Assembly (NCBI RefSeq): GCF_002294995.1
Contig: NZ_NSGF01000012.1
Coordinates: 62,001 to 126,000, forward strand
DNA: 64,000 bases
From: Mesorhizobium sp. WSM3860
GTDB taxonomy: Bacteria > Pseudomonadota > Alphaproteobacteria > Rhizobiales > Rhizobiaceae
Direction: 5' to 3'
Both the position numbers and the translations under genes were made by a program. Below the pieces are notes generated by a model. That model had not been told where the DNA came from and made no database searches. It worked only from the letters and a program-made list of their open reading frames with translations. How positions within the stretch are numbered: position 1 is the stretch's first letter; each line of letters opens with the position of its first letter. Shown piece by piece: positions 18,311 to 26,489 of this stretch.

Positions 18311-18949
18311 TTACGGTTGCGCATTCTTGGGAAGGGCGACGATGACCTTCTCGATCACCCCCTCGTCCATGTCCAAGTCCGAAATCAAGACGACCACATT
18401 TGATCTGAGCCCGCTCGTGACTGTCCCACCGAATCGGAACAGCCCGCTTCGGACATACACAGGTTGGGCAAGTTTCAGGTGAGCGGCCAACGAAAGCCTA
18501 CTGGATTGAAAGCTTACTTGTTCGACGTTGCTCCACGGCATCGGTTCGTCCAGCTGCCGCCTATCCCACAGGGCTTCTTTCGTGAGAATGAGCAATGGAC
18601 GTGAACTTGCCGCGTCCAATACCGCCCTTGCTAACATCCCCGCGAACAGAAAGCTGACAAACAGGCATCCGAATATCCCAGCAACCCACCCTAGCCGGCC
18701 GAGTGAATTTCCTGCTTCCCAGTTTTGGACAGCAGTAGAGTAGAACTTCACCGAAGACGATAGTGCCCACACCGAGGCTATGCCGAAGATGGGCCAGTAC
18801 CAAGGAAAGCGGCCGCTGGCCTCGATGGGGAGTTTGATCCTTATCGGCGGAATGCCCTGTGTCTTCCAAAGGGTTGTGTCGCCCGGAACTTCTACAAAAT
18901 CGCTGGCGTCCGCCTCCCCCAACTCCTCACCCCTTCTCCGCCGTCCCAT
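18311..18949 (-). CDS. Membrane protein with two helices and a PH-like C-terminal domain
   Basis: About 212 residues. Two hydrophobic segments lie near residues 49-72 (WYWPIFGIASVWALSSSVKF) and 84-112 (WVAGIFGCLFVSFLFAGMLA). A beta-rich tail follows with LTKEALWDRRQLDEPMPWSNVEQVSF, which resembles bacterial PH-like domains found after a double transmembrane hairpin. Function is unknown. The start overlaps the ManC-AGE gene by 23 bases and is uncertain; the basic N-terminus may be a mis-assigned extension. It is convergent with betB. The base composition is somewhat lower in GC than its neighbours. Confidence 0.6.
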   Translation of the reverse strand: MGRRRRGEELGEADASDFVEVPGDTTLWKTQGIPPIRIKLPIEASGRFPWYWPIFGIASVWALSSSVKFYSTAVQNWEAGNSLGRLGWVAGIFGCLFVSFLFAGMLARAVLDAASSRPLLILTKEALWDRRQLDEPMPWSNVEQVSFQSSRLSLAAHLKLAQPVYVRSGLFRFGGTVTSGLRSNVVVLISDLDMDEGVIEKVIVALPKNAQP

Positions 18950-21164
18950 CCAGATACTGCGTCAGCGCATAGACCAGATGGTAGAAGATGCTGGCCGGGA
19001 CGTCGCTGGCCAATGACCGGCCGCGCTCGTCGATGCGGTCGATCCAGAGGCCGAGCGGCGCCGGATCGATGTGCCAGCGGAACAGGCGGCCGACGCGCGC
19101 CTCGATCTCCGGCTTGAGGTCCGGCCCGCCCGAGCCGTCGAGCGCGATCGCCGCCTTGATCGCCTCGGCCTGGGGCCAGCTGCGCGAGACCGTGTCGAGT
19201 GGCAGGCCCTGGCGCGAGACGGCGCCGTAGGCAAGGCCGGTAGCGCGGTTGAGGCCGTTGGCGACCGCCGAGGCATAGAGCTTGCGGGCGAAGCCGGTGA
19301 GTTCGGACTGGCCGCTGCGGGCGGCGAAATCGACGAGCAGCGAGGCCCATTCGAAATGATGGCCGGGCTCGGTCCAGGCGCCCTTCTCGCCCGCCACGGG
19401 CTGCCACCCGTCGTCGAAATATTCGCCCAACGTCCAGCTTTCGGCATCGAAGAAATGACTGCGGACGAGATCGATAACGCGCGCCGCGCGGCGCAGATAG
19501 GCGCGTTCGCCGGTGGCCCTGTGCCAAGCGAGAAAGGCTTCGAGCAGATGCATGTGCGGGTTGGAGCGACGCTCGCCATCGCCGTCCGAGGTTTCGAGGA
19601 AACCGGTCATGCGGCTGTCCTCGAGATGGGCATCGAGGAAAGCAAATGTTTCCTCGCCGAGCCGCAACGCATCGGGATGACCTGACATATGGGCGTGCGC
19701 CAGCGCCAACAGCACGCAGGAATGATCGTAGGCATCCTCGACCGGATCGGCGACCGAGCCGTCGATATTGAGCGTGCGCACCCAGCCGCCTTTGTCGGTG
19801 CGGCCCCGGCCTGCCATGAAGTCGAGGCCATGAGCGATCAGCCGGTCGGCCGGGCCGTCCCAGCCGCGCTCCTTGGCGACCGCGAAGGCATAGACCTGGC
19901 GCGCCTGCGTGCGCATGCGTTTCGGCTTCATCAGCGGCGAAGCGTCGAAGCCCAATGCCTCGTGAAAGCCGCCATGACGCTCATCCACGCCGGCGCTCGA
20001 CCACAGCGGCAGCGTCTCCTCGAACAGCCAGTGCCGCACGCGCCGCCGCCAGGCGCCGGTCTCGATGACGCGGTCATGCGCCGGCGTGAACCTCGTCTCC
20101 AGCCGGCCGGATTTCTCCAGCTGCTCGACGATCTTCTTGACGTGCTGGCTATGGCTGACCGGCGCCACGAACGTGGCATCGGCGGTCGAGACGATGGCCA
20201 CGTCCTTCATGCCGATGGCCGACAGCAGCCGGCCGTCGCCGCGAATGTAGGAGTTCTCGCAATCGATGGCGACGACATCGCCGAGGATGACGTTCCCATC
20301 CTTGTCCGACGGGCCGACGTCGAGCAGCGACTGCCACGAACCGAGATCGTTCCAGCGGAATCCGGCCGGCACCATGGCGATGTCCTTGGCTCGCTCCATG
20401 ACGGCGTAGTCGATTGAGGTCGACGGGATGGCCGAGTAGAGTTCCAGCGGCATGTAGAGCCCGGAAAGATCGTTGGTGGCCGCCTGATAAGCGGCTTCCG
20501 TCGCCTGCCAGATCTTGGGCTCGAAGGCGGCGAAGGCATCGCGCATGGCGCCGGCGCGAAACAGGAAAATGCCGGTATTCCAGTAAAAATTGCCGGCGTC
20601 CAGATAGGCCCGCGCCATGGCGAGGTCGGGCTTCTCGACGAAGCGTGAGACGTCGAACACACCGTCCCGGTCGTCGGCGACCTCGATATAGCCATAGCCG
20701 GTCTCGGGCTGCGTCGGCTTGATGCCGAACACCACCAGGCGACCGGCTCTCGCCGCTGCAGCACCTGCTTCGATGCTCTGCCAGAACTGGCGTGCGGTGG
20801 AGATTTCGTGGTCGGAGGGCACTACGAGGACAAGCTCATCGCCAAATTCGGAGAGGGTGCGCAGACTAGCCAGCGCCGCGGCAGCGGCGGTGTTGCGACC
20901 CGTGGGCTCGAACAGCGGGCCGCCGCCGGCGAGATCAATGCCGGCAAGATCGGCATGGACGCGCTCGGCATGGCGCTCCGATGCGATGAGAAAGATCGGA
21001 GTCTGCCCTTCAGACCGCGCGGCCAGCCGGCGCAAGGTCTTGGCCAGCATCGTGCCGTCGCCGGAAAGGTCATGGAATTGCTTGGGATTGTCCTCGCGCG
21101 ACAGTGGCCATAACCGCGAGCCGACGCCGCCGCTCATGACGAAACTGACGATGCGCTGGCTCAT
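18927..21164 (-). CDS. Fused mannose-1-phosphate guanylyltransferase and AGE-type sugar epimerase/isomerase
   Basis: About 745 residues in two domains. Residues 1-350 are a nucleotidyltransferase with the pyrophosphorylase signature VMSGGVGSRLWPLSREDNPKQF, then EPTGRNTAAA, VVPSDHEI, VEKPD and FYWNTGIFLFRAGAM. Residues about 370-745 are an (alpha/alpha)6 barrel of the N-acylglucosamine 2-epimerase (AGE) family, with SNPHMHLLEAFLAW and EPGHHFEWASLL holding the usual histidines. In place of the type II PMI domain of common ManC fusions, the AGE domain may supply the mannose-6-phosphate isomerase step; this is inferred from the neighbouring phosphomannomutase. Product: GDP-mannose for surface polysaccharide. 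The ATG used has the pyrophosphorylase N-terminus directly after it. Confidence 0.88.
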   Translation of the reverse strand: MSQRIVSFVMSGGVGSRLWPLSREDNPKQFHDLSGDGTMLAKTLRRLAARSEGQTPIFLIASERHAERVHADLAGIDLAGGGPLFEPTGRNTAAAAALASLRTLSEFGDELVLVVPSDHEISTARQFWQSIEAGAAAARAGRLVVFGIKPTQPETGYGYIEVADDRDGVFDVSRFVEKPDLAMARAYLDAGNFYWNTGIFLFRAGAMRDAFAAFEPKIWQATEAAYQAATNDLSGLYMPLELYSAIPSTSIDYAVMERAKDIAMVPAGFRWNDLGSWQSLLDVGPSDKDGNVILGDVVAIDCENSYIRGDGRLLSAIGMKDVAIVSTADATFVAPVSHSQHVKKIVEQLEKSGRLETRFTPAHDRVIETGAWRRRVRHWLFEETLPLWSSAGVDERHGGFHEALGFDASPLMKPKRMRTQARQVYAFAVAKERGWDGPADRLIAHGLDFMAGRGRTDKGGWVRTLNIDGSVADPVEDAYDHSCVLLALAHAHMSGHPDALRLGEETFAFLDAHLEDSRMTGFLETSDGDGERRSNPHMHLLEAFLAWHRATGERAYLRRAARVIDLVRSHFFDAESWTLGEYFDDGWQPVAGEKGAWTEPGHHFEWASLLVDFAARSGQSELTGFARKLYASAVANGLNRATGLAYGAVSRQGLPLDTVSRSWPQAEAIKAAIALDGSGGPDLKPEIEARVGRLFRWHIDPAPLGLWIDRIDERGRSLASDVPASIFYHLVYALTQYLDGTAEKG

Positions 21165-21174
21165 GGCTGCCCTG

Positions 21175-22695
21175 TCAGAAAGTCTGGTTGTAGGCGCCGA
21201 CTTCGGGACTGCGGCGCAGCACGGCGTCGACGGCTTCGAACATCTGCCGGCGCCGCTCGGACGATACCGGGCTCTCCACCACCACGACAAGCTCGGGCTT
21301 GTTCGAGGAGGCGCGCACCAGGCCCCAGGTGCCGTCCTCGGCGACGACGCGCACGCCGTTGACGGTGATGAGCGTTGCGATCTTCTGGCCGGCGAAGTCA
21401 GCACCTTCGCGGTGCATCGTCTGAAAATCGGCCACGACGCGGTCGACCACGCCGTATTTCACCTCGTCGGGGCAGTGCGATGACATGGTCGGCGTACCGT
21501 AGGTCAGCGGCAGCGCGCGATAGAGATCGGCCATCGAGCTCCACGGGTTGCGGTCGAGCATCTGGCAGACGACGATCGCGGTGATCAGCCCATCGTCATA
21601 GCCGCGGCCGATGGGCGGATTGAAGAAGAAATGCCCGGATTTCTCGAAGCCGGCGACGGCACCGAGCTCGGCAACGCGGCGCTTGATGTAGGAATGGCCG
21701 GTCTTCCAATAGTCAGTTACGGCGCCGTTCGCCTTGAGCACATGATCGGTGGCGAAGAGCCCCGTCGACTTGACGTCGACGACGAAGGCCGCGCCCGGAC
21801 GGAGCGATGAAATATCGCGCGCGAGCATAAGGCCGACCTTGTCGGCGAAGATCTCGTTGCCCTCGTTGTCGACGACGCCGCAGCGGTCGCCGTCGCCATC
21901 GAAGCCCAGTCCGACATCCGCGCCCGTCGCCAGCACTTTTTCGCTGATGGCATGCAGCATCTGCATGTCCTCCGGATTGGGATTATAGCGCGGGAACGTA
22001 TGGTCGAGCTCGACGTCGAGCGGGATCACCTCGCAGCCGACACGCGCGAGCGCTTCCGGCGCGAAGGCGCCGGCCGTGCCGTTGCCGCAGGCGCAAACGA
22101 CCTTGAGCCTTCTCGAGATGTGTTTGCCCTTGGTAAGATCGGCGAGATAGGTCTCGCGGAAGCCGGAGACGAATTCGTAGGCACCGCCGCCGCGGAGGCC
22201 GAAGTCGGCTTCGAGCACGATCTTCTTCAACGCGTTCATCTCTTCCGGACCGAAGGTGAGCGGCCGCGCCGCCCCCATCTTGACGCCGGTCCAGCCATTC
22301 TCGTTGTGCGAGGCAGTGACCATGGCGACCGAGGGTGTGTTGAGCGCGAACTGCGCGAAATAGGCCATGGGGGACAAAGCCAGGCCGATATCCTTCACCC
22401 GGGCGCCAGCCGCCATCAAGCCGGAGACCAGCGCCAGCTTGATCGACAGCGAATAGGAGCGGAAATCATGGCCGGTGACGATATCCGGCCCAACGCCCAA
22501 GCGGCGGATCAGCGTGCCCAGGCCCATGCCGAGCGCCTGGACGCCGATCAAATTGAGCTCCGGCGCCTTGGTCGAGCCGGGATGGCCGAACCACCAGCGC
22601 GCGTCATATTCGCGAAAGCCCGACGCCCTGATCAGCGCCGAGGTCTCGAATGCGAAGCTGCTGGGCCGGGCTTCGCCAACAATCGTCAGGGTCAA
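21175..22695 (-). CDS. Phosphomannomutase/phosphoglucomutase
   Basis: An alpha-D-phosphohexomutase of 506 residues that interconverts hexose 6- and 1-phosphates. The phosphoserine loop is MVTASHNENGWTGVKMG, the metal loop is GLGFDGDGDRCGVVD, the sugar loop is GFEKSGHFFFN, and the phosphate loop lies at LVRASSNKPELVVVVE. It lies 10 bases upstream of the ManC-AGE fusion on the same strand, so the pair would convert mannose-6-phosphate to GDP-mannose. The protein starts with a slightly extended N-terminus (MTLTIVGEARPSS) before the fold begins at IRASGFREYD. Confidence 0.92.
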   Translation of the reverse strand: MTLTIVGEARPSSFAFETSALIRASGFREYDARWWFGHPGSTKAPELNLIGVQALGMGLGTLIRRLGVGPDIVTGHDFRSYSLSIKLALVSGLMAAGARVKDIGLALSPMAYFAQFALNTPSVAMVTASHNENGWTGVKMGAARPLTFGPEEMNALKKIVLEADFGLRGGGAYEFVSGFRETYLADLTKGKHISRRLKVVCACGNGTAGAFAPEALARVGCEVIPLDVELDHTFPRYNPNPEDMQMLHAISEKVLATGADVGLGFDGDGDRCGVVDNEGNEIFADKVGLMLARDISSLRPGAAFVVDVKSTGLFATDHVLKANGAVTDYWKTGHSYIKRRVAELGAVAGFEKSGHFFFNPPIGRGYDDGLITAIVVCQMLDRNPWSSMADLYRALPLTYGTPTMSSHCPDEVKYGVVDRVVADFQTMHREGADFAGQKIATLITVNGVRVVAEDGTWGLVRASSNKPELVVVVESPVSSERRRQMFEAVDAVLRRSPEVGAYNQTF

Positions 22696-22894
22696 TGGTT
22701 GAAACTCCAGAGAGCCGGAATGCCGATCTATAGAAAGCGCGGCTTATCAAAAAGCTTTTAAGCCGGTCTTTATCCGATGGCTAAATCGCGTGCCTTCCGG
22801 GCAAGCTTGGTGAAAGCCGAGAAATGCGACACAAGTGCAGCCATTGACGCTTGCAGGATCGGAAAGTGGCAGCTATAAGCCCGCCGTCTGGTCA

Positions 22895-22971
22895 CGGAGT
22901 GTAGCGCAGTCTGGTAGCGCACATCGTTCGGGACGATGGGGTCGCAGGTTCAAATCCTGCCACTCCGACCA
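22895..22971 (+). tRNA. tRNA-Pro (anticodon CGG)
   Basis: 77 bases with encoded CCA. The acceptor arms CGGAGTG and CACTCCG pair. The D-arm is GCGCAGTCTGGTAGCGC. The anticodon stem CATCG/CGATG holds the loop TTCGGGA, so the anticodon is CGG. The T-arm contains GGTTCAAATCC. It is the last core feature before the accessory region. tRNA 3' ends are common integration sites, but no second copy of this end is visible in the window. Confidence 0.97.
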
Positions 22972-23064
22972 GAAAAAACAAGCAGTTAGCCTTCTCCTGA
23001 TTTTGCCTCCCACCTGATATCCCACCTGAAACTCAGGGTCCGGCCGATGATGGTCGTCGCCCTG

Positions 23065-23256
23065 CTAGCTTCGGAGGTCAAAACGTATCGCCCTGCCCCG
23101 TTCGGCTGCGAACGTTCCGACCAGCGATTGCAGATCGCCGTCCGTCTCCTCGAACCCGATCGCGCGCAACGCGGCGATGCCGGCCGCGATCGACATCGGC
23201 CCAGGGTCGGCGTCGAGCAGGGCCCCAAGTACGCGTTCGAATTGGTCGGTCGTCAT
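23065..23256 (-). CDS. Small hypothetical protein (63 residues)
   Basis: Starts MTTDQFERVLGALLDADPGPMS and ends RAIRFDLRS; acidic and helical, with no membrane segment. The start overlaps the stop of the upstream gene by four bases (ATGA), which supports this start rather than the longer open frame. I do not recognise a domain. It is probably coexpressed with the adjacent zinc-ribbon-like protein and is the kind of short protein restricted to Mesorhizobium relatives. Confidence 0.6.
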   Translation of the reverse strand: MTTDQFERVLGALLDADPGPMSIAAGIAALRAIGFEETDGDLQSLVGTFAAERGRAIRFDLRS

Positions 23257-23573
23257 TTCGGTCCTTCCTCCTTCCAAACCGGCACCCGGTTTATCTTGAT
23301 CGCCACCAGGCGTCGGATGCGCAAGCCGACGCCTTCGCGGCCGGTCGGGACGAAGGCCTCGACATCGAGCATACCGTGGTCGGCGCCGTTCTCGCATTTC
23401 ATGCGACGGGCGAGCGAGTCGACGTCGACATCGCCAAAGATCTGGATCAGATCCGAGGGATGATAATTATGCTGCCGCTTGCAGTAGCGGCACCGCACCC
23501 GAACCAGGCGCATGGTGTCGTTCAGGTTCGACAGCGGATAGTCACGCCGCTTCGGGCCATAGGTCTCGGGCAT
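23253..23573 (-). CDS. Small hypothetical protein with a CxxC segment (106 residues)
   Basis: Starts MPETYGPKRRDYPLSNLNDTMRLVRVRCRYCKRQHNYHPSDL. The CRYCKRQHNYH segment suggests a partial zinc site (Cys-x2-Cys, with nearby histidines), and a second cysteine lies at MKCENGADH. No known function. It is followed with a four-base overlap by the 63-residue gene, so the two form a small operon. Its upstream region contains an AT-rich short palindrome (AGGAACATTTTCCT). Confidence 0.65.
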   Translation of the reverse strand: MPETYGPKRRDYPLSNLNDTMRLVRVRCRYCKRQHNYHPSDLIQIFGDVDVDSLARRMKCENGADHGMLDVEAFVPTGREGVGLRIRRLVAIKINRVPVWKEEGPK

Positions 23574-23816
23574 GAGAACAAAAAAGGAACATTTTCCTCG
23601 ATCGTCAAGACTGCTTGTGGAAATCTTTTAGCCGCATCTCATCCGTCGGGAACCTGTCCCTGTGAAGGTGCCGCACACGATCGCGGTTAACGCCTGAGGA
23701 AGGCCTAACCTCTTTACTATTCCGCGAAATAGGTCTGGGGGCGCCTTGCACGCGATCTGAAGTTGCGCGATTCTGCTTTGGGGGAGTGTGGTGTAAAGTT
23801 GGGGGACACCACTGAA

Positions 23817-24365
23817 ATGTTCACTGATTACTACGAGCTTCTAGAGATCAGCCCGAAGGCCACCTCTGAGACGGTCGAACGAATATTTCGCTATTTCGCC
23901 ATGCGCTACCATCCCGACAATCGGGACACTGGCGATGAATCTCGCTTCAATGACATCGTAGAGGCGCACAATACGCTCAAAGATCCGCTGAAGCGCGCGC
24001 AGTACGATATCCAATACCGAGATTATGTAAGTGATCGCCGAGAGTTGGCTGAAGCCGCTGCTGACCCGAGATCCATCGAGCGGGATTCTGTCGTTCAAGC
24101 GAAGGTGCTGTCACTTCTTTGCACAAGGCGCCGACAGGACGTCCACAATCCTGGCATCGGCGATGAAGAACTCGAACGCCTGTCGGGTTGCCCGACCGAG
24201 CATCTGGAGTTTCATCTCTGGTACCTCAAGGCGAAGGGATGGATAGGAAGGATCGAAAACGGGATGTTCGCCATCACCGTTGACGGGATCGACCGCGCCA
24301 ATTCGGAGCATCGTCACAAGTCGCCCGTCGCTACGAGATTGCTCGACTATTCGCACAGCGGCTAG
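23817..24365 (+). CDS. J-domain protein with a C-terminal winged-helix-like domain
   Basis: 182 residues from MFTDYYELLEISPKATSETV. Residues 1-68 are a J domain with the HPD motif intact (MRYHPDN), so it should stimulate an Hsp70 (DnaK) ATPase. Residues about 95-170 (VLSLLCTRRRQDVHNPGIGDEELERLSGCPTEHLEFHLWYLKAKGWIGRIENGMFAITVDGID) look like a winged helix: a helical pair, a recognition helix and a two-strand wing. The protein lacks the Gly/Phe and zinc regions of DnaJ. The shorter ATG was chosen because a GGGGGA sequence precedes it and the J domain starts there. It may recruit chaperone to DNA or to a regulator; that is inference. Confidence 0.8.
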   Translation: MFTDYYELLEISPKATSETVERIFRYFAMRYHPDNRDTGDESRFNDIVEAHNTLKDPLKRAQYDIQYRDYVSDRRELAEAAADPRSIERDSVVQAKVLSLLCTRRRQDVHNPGIGDEELERLSGCPTEHLEFHLWYLKAKGWIGRIENGMFAITVDGIDRANSEHRHKSPVATRLLDYSHSG

Positions 24366-24477
24366 AGCGCGGGTTCAGGCTGGCCCGGTCTGGCGCCACA
24401 GGGAGGGGCTGGACCGAGGCGGGCGCAAGCGCTCTCATCGGGATGCTGGTGGGCTATTTGCTGTAACGCCAGAATGG

Positions 24478-25071
24478 TCACTGTCTCTCTAGCCTCACCG
24501 TCTCGACTGTGAGCGACCCGGCAGGAAGCGGCCGCAGCAGCTCACCTTCCGGCTTTGTCAGGTTGAGCCAGGCGGACCAGTTCACCGGCTCAAGAACCAC
24601 GACCTGACGATTATGATATGGCGCGACGTCCGGCCCTGGATCCGTCGTCAGCATGGTGAAGCTCGGCGGCATGTTGCCGGCCGCTTCGCGCCAAAGCCCG
24701 GCAATTGCCATGAACGGGGCGCCGTTGAGCGTAAAGCGGTGCTTCGCCTTCGGGTACTTCGTTCCGGTGAACTCGAAGAAGGCCGATGCCGGCACAAGAC
24801 AGCGCCTGCTGTTTGCGAACTGTCGCCCCTCAGACCGAAAATTAAACACCGGCCCGCCTTTTGGACCGGAAGGCGGCAAGCCAAATGTCATCGAGGCAAG
24901 TTCCACCGCGTCACCGGCGGCCCGCATGATCGGAGCCGGGTCGTTGATGCGGATGTCGTCAGCTTGCGGCAGGTCGAGTTCGCTTTGATGGCTGGGAACT
25001 CGCAAGGCGAGCGTCTCCATCATGCGGCGGTATTCGGCCCAAGCAATGTGCTGCTCGTAATCGTTGCACAT
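24478..25071 (-). CDS. SRAP-family (YedK/HMCES) abasic-site DNA-crosslinking peptidase
   Basis: 197 residues. The start MCNDYEQH places Cys2 directly after Met, as needed: in this family Met is removed and Cys2 forms a thiazolidine with abasic sites in single-stranded DNA. Other conserved positions are visible as FNFRSEG (Asn/Arg/Glu), RCLVPASAFFEF, and APYHNRQVVVLEP (His). The role is protecting abasic sites at replication forks. The longer open frame upstream is not coding. The start lies about 45 bases downstream of one arm of a palindromic RpoE2-like promoter, so stress induction is plausible. It is convergent with the J-domain gene. Confidence 0.9.
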   Translation of the reverse strand: MCNDYEQHIAWAEYRRMMETLALRVPSHQSELDLPQADDIRINDPAPIMRAAGDAVELASMTFGLPPSGPKGGPVFNFRSEGRQFANSRRCLVPASAFFEFTGTKYPKAKHRFTLNGAPFMAIAGLWREAAGNMPPSFTMLTTDPGPDVAPYHNRQVVVLEPVNWSAWLNLTKPEGELLRPLPAGSLTVETVRLERQ

Positions 25072-25116
25072 AACGGTCTCGCAGGAACGCGCGCGGTTCG
25101 AATCTCCCCTTCGCGC

Positions 25117-25146
25117 GGGAACGCTCCGTCCCGATGGAACGTTCCC
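25117..25146. promoter_or_regulatory. Palindromic, bidirectional RpoE2/EcfG-like promoter
   Basis: GGGAACG-N16-CGTTCCC, symmetric. On each strand it reads GGAAC-N17-CGTT, matching the rhizobial general-stress consensus (GGAAC-N16/17-cGTT). Leftward it would drive the SRAP gene (leader about 42 bases), rightward the 73-residue gene (leader about 105 bases). Confidence 0.55.
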
Positions 25147-25254
25147 AGGCGGCTCCGCGCATGGAGCCACGCGTCCGAGCCTGCTGTCACGGTTTCGTGA
25201 ATCAGGCTGGAACCTTCTCGGCGGGGCACGGTTGCTCCAGAAACGGAGCCGAGC

Positions 25255-25476
25255 ATGCCACAATTCCATGCTGAAGAGATGGCGGGTGATACTGTCCTCG
25301 CCAGACATGTTACCCGTGCTGCCGACGCGCTGAGCGCCGTCAAAGCAGTCACCGGGGGCCAGATTTCTGCCCGAAGTGACCACAAGCGCTGGTTCCGTGT
25401 CGTTGACGAAAGAAACGCCAGCGTCCACGAGTTCGGCGTCGAAGAGCAGCCCGTGCGCACAGACTTCGCAAAATGA
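25255..25476 (+). CDS. Small hypothetical protein (73 residues)
   Basis: Starts MPQFHAEEMAGDTVLARHVTRAADALSAVKAVTGGQ and continues with WFRVVDERNASVHEFGVEE. An ACGGAG ribosome-binding site lies about six bases before the ATG. The sequence has no membrane segment or known motif, but the alternation of helix then strand (RWFRVVDER...VHEFGV) looks like a small folded alpha/beta protein. It is divergent from the SRAP gene across the palindromic stress promoter. Confidence 0.55.
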   Translation: MPQFHAEEMAGDTVLARHVTRAADALSAVKAVTGGQISARSDHKRWFRVVDERNASVHEFGVEEQPVRTDFAK

Positions 25477-25557
25477 TGAAGCCCTCTGGGCGACCCGGCC
25501 GCTATCATGGTGACACAGGATTTGGCGGCCGGGCGCGCCCAGTAGGGCCAGGTTCGC

Positions 25558-25785
25558 CTAGCCTACCTTTTCGAGCTCTACCAATAGCTGGTCAGGGTCC
25601 GTCACACCGCGTCCGAACAAGCGCATGACTTTGATCGCGATGTTTTCACGCTCATCCACGCGTTCGATCTTGTGACTTGAGCAGTAATCACTCACGGCCT
25701 TTGCAAGAATGCTGACCTCGGCCGGTTCGACTATTCCGTATCCCGCTTTCCTGAGCGGGACAGCATTATGCTCGCTTCCACGCAT
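25558..25785 (-). CDS. Small hypothetical protein (75 residues)
   Basis: MRGSEHNAVPLRKAGYGIVEPAEVSILAKAVSDYCSSHKIERVDERENIAIKVMRLFGRGVTDPDQLLVELEKVG. Mostly helical, with a central segment like short rhizobial proteins that pair a DYC helix with a helix ending in LFGRG. No function is known. No strong Shine-Dalgarno is visible. The second palindromic stress promoter lies about 180 bases upstream and could serve this gene on its left-facing strand. Confidence 0.55.
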   Translation of the reverse strand: MRGSEHNAVPLRKAGYGIVEPAEVSILAKAVSDYCSSHKIERVDERENIAIKVMRLFGRGVTDPDQLLVELEKVG

Positions 25786-25960
25786 CGATTACCCTCTACC
25801 CCGATACCCAACAACAGCAAGAGGCTTCGAGTCAATTAGGGTCAGACTGAGGTCCGAAGCCTCTCTCGAACTTCTTGAACCGCAGCACGACCTAGCGGGG
25901 CACGGAAATCCCGGTCGCAGGATGACTTTCAGCCGCGAAGCGCACACGGCATTTGCGGCC

Positions 25961-25988
25961 GGAACATTTTAGGCCCATTGAATGTTCC
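25961..25988. promoter_or_regulatory. Second palindromic RpoE2/EcfG-like site
   Basis: GGAACATT-N12-AATGTTCC; each strand reads GGAAC-N17-TGTT. Rightward, the -10 element ends only eight bases before the ATG of the XRE gene, so that transcript would be nearly leaderless. Leftward it points to the 75-residue gene. Confidence 0.4.
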
Positions 25989-25994
25989 ACGCCT

Positions 25995-26297
25995 ATGGAC
26001 AGCCGTGAAATACTGTCAGGGCAACAACTAAAAGCCGCACGAGCTCTATTGAACTGGTCGCGAGTGCGACTCGCCGCCAAGGCGAATCTCAGCGAAGCGA
26101 CGATCAGCGAATTCGAGAACGGGTTTAGGACACCGAATCCCCGCTATGTTGCCGCCATACGCCGAGCCTTGGAGGGGGCGGGGATTGTCTTTCCGCTTGA
26201 GGGGAGCCCTTCACTTACCCGCTTTGAAGCCCAGCATCGGACTCGCGACACCGACAACAGAACGTGGCGGCGCCGGCAGGCAAACCGCGCGCCCTAG
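25995..26297 (+). CDS. XRE-family helix-turn-helix protein (100 residues)
   Basis: MDSREILSGQQLKAARALLNWSRVRLAAKANLSEATISEFENGFRTPNPRYVAAIRRALEGAGIVF is a complete Cro/C1-type helix-turn-helix, with the recognition helix at LSEATISEFENG. The C-terminal 35 residues are polar and basic with no known fold. The ATG at MDSREI was chosen over an upstream in-frame start because the domain begins here; the upstream start would lie before the palindromic promoter. Likely a local regulator of the accessory region or of a lost mobile element. Confidence 0.8.
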   Translation: MDSREILSGQQLKAARALLNWSRVRLAAKANLSEATISEFENGFRTPNPRYVAAIRRALEGAGIVFPLEGSPSLTRFEAQHRTRDTDNRTWRRRQANRAP

Positions 26298-26325
26298 GGA
26301 TTTGGAGCGCCGCGGCAAGGAGCTG

Positions 26326-26457
26326 CTAACGGCTTGGCCTGTCCTCGCGCATGACATTATAGAGAACCAGGCCGGCGATTAACGAGACGACGCCGCCCAC
26401 CATGTCATGGCCGGTGAGCCCTGAATAATACACGAAAGCGAATGCCAACTCGGCCAT
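26326..26457 (-). CDS. Small membrane protein (43 residues)
   Basis: Reads MAELAFAFVYYSGLTGHDM, then VGGVVSLIAGLVLYNVM and the basic end REDRPSR. One clear transmembrane helix with a positively charged C-terminus. A stress-type promoter (GGAAC-N16-AGTT) on the same strand ends about 33 bases upstream of the ATG, which supports a real gene despite its size. Ribosome binding is weak (GGGTGCAAG). Small single-helix proteins are frequent in alphaproteobacterial general-stress regulons. Confidence 0.5.
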   Translation of the reverse strand: MAELAFAFVYYSGLTGHDMVGGVVSLIAGLVLYNVMREDRPSR

Positions 26458-26489
26458 CTTGCACCCACTGTACGGGACTTCCCTGGGAG

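Noticed and set aside
22740..22765. CGGCTT...AAGCCG hairpin upstream of tRNA-Pro as a riboswitch or terminator
   Set aside because: Only six base pairs with a long AT-rich loop, between a divergent gene start and the tRNA; no clear role.
22895..22971. tRNA-Pro 3' end as the proven attL of the prophage
   Set aside because: No second copy of its 3' end was found in the window, and 10 kb of non-phage genes lie in between; no integrase is present to judge by.
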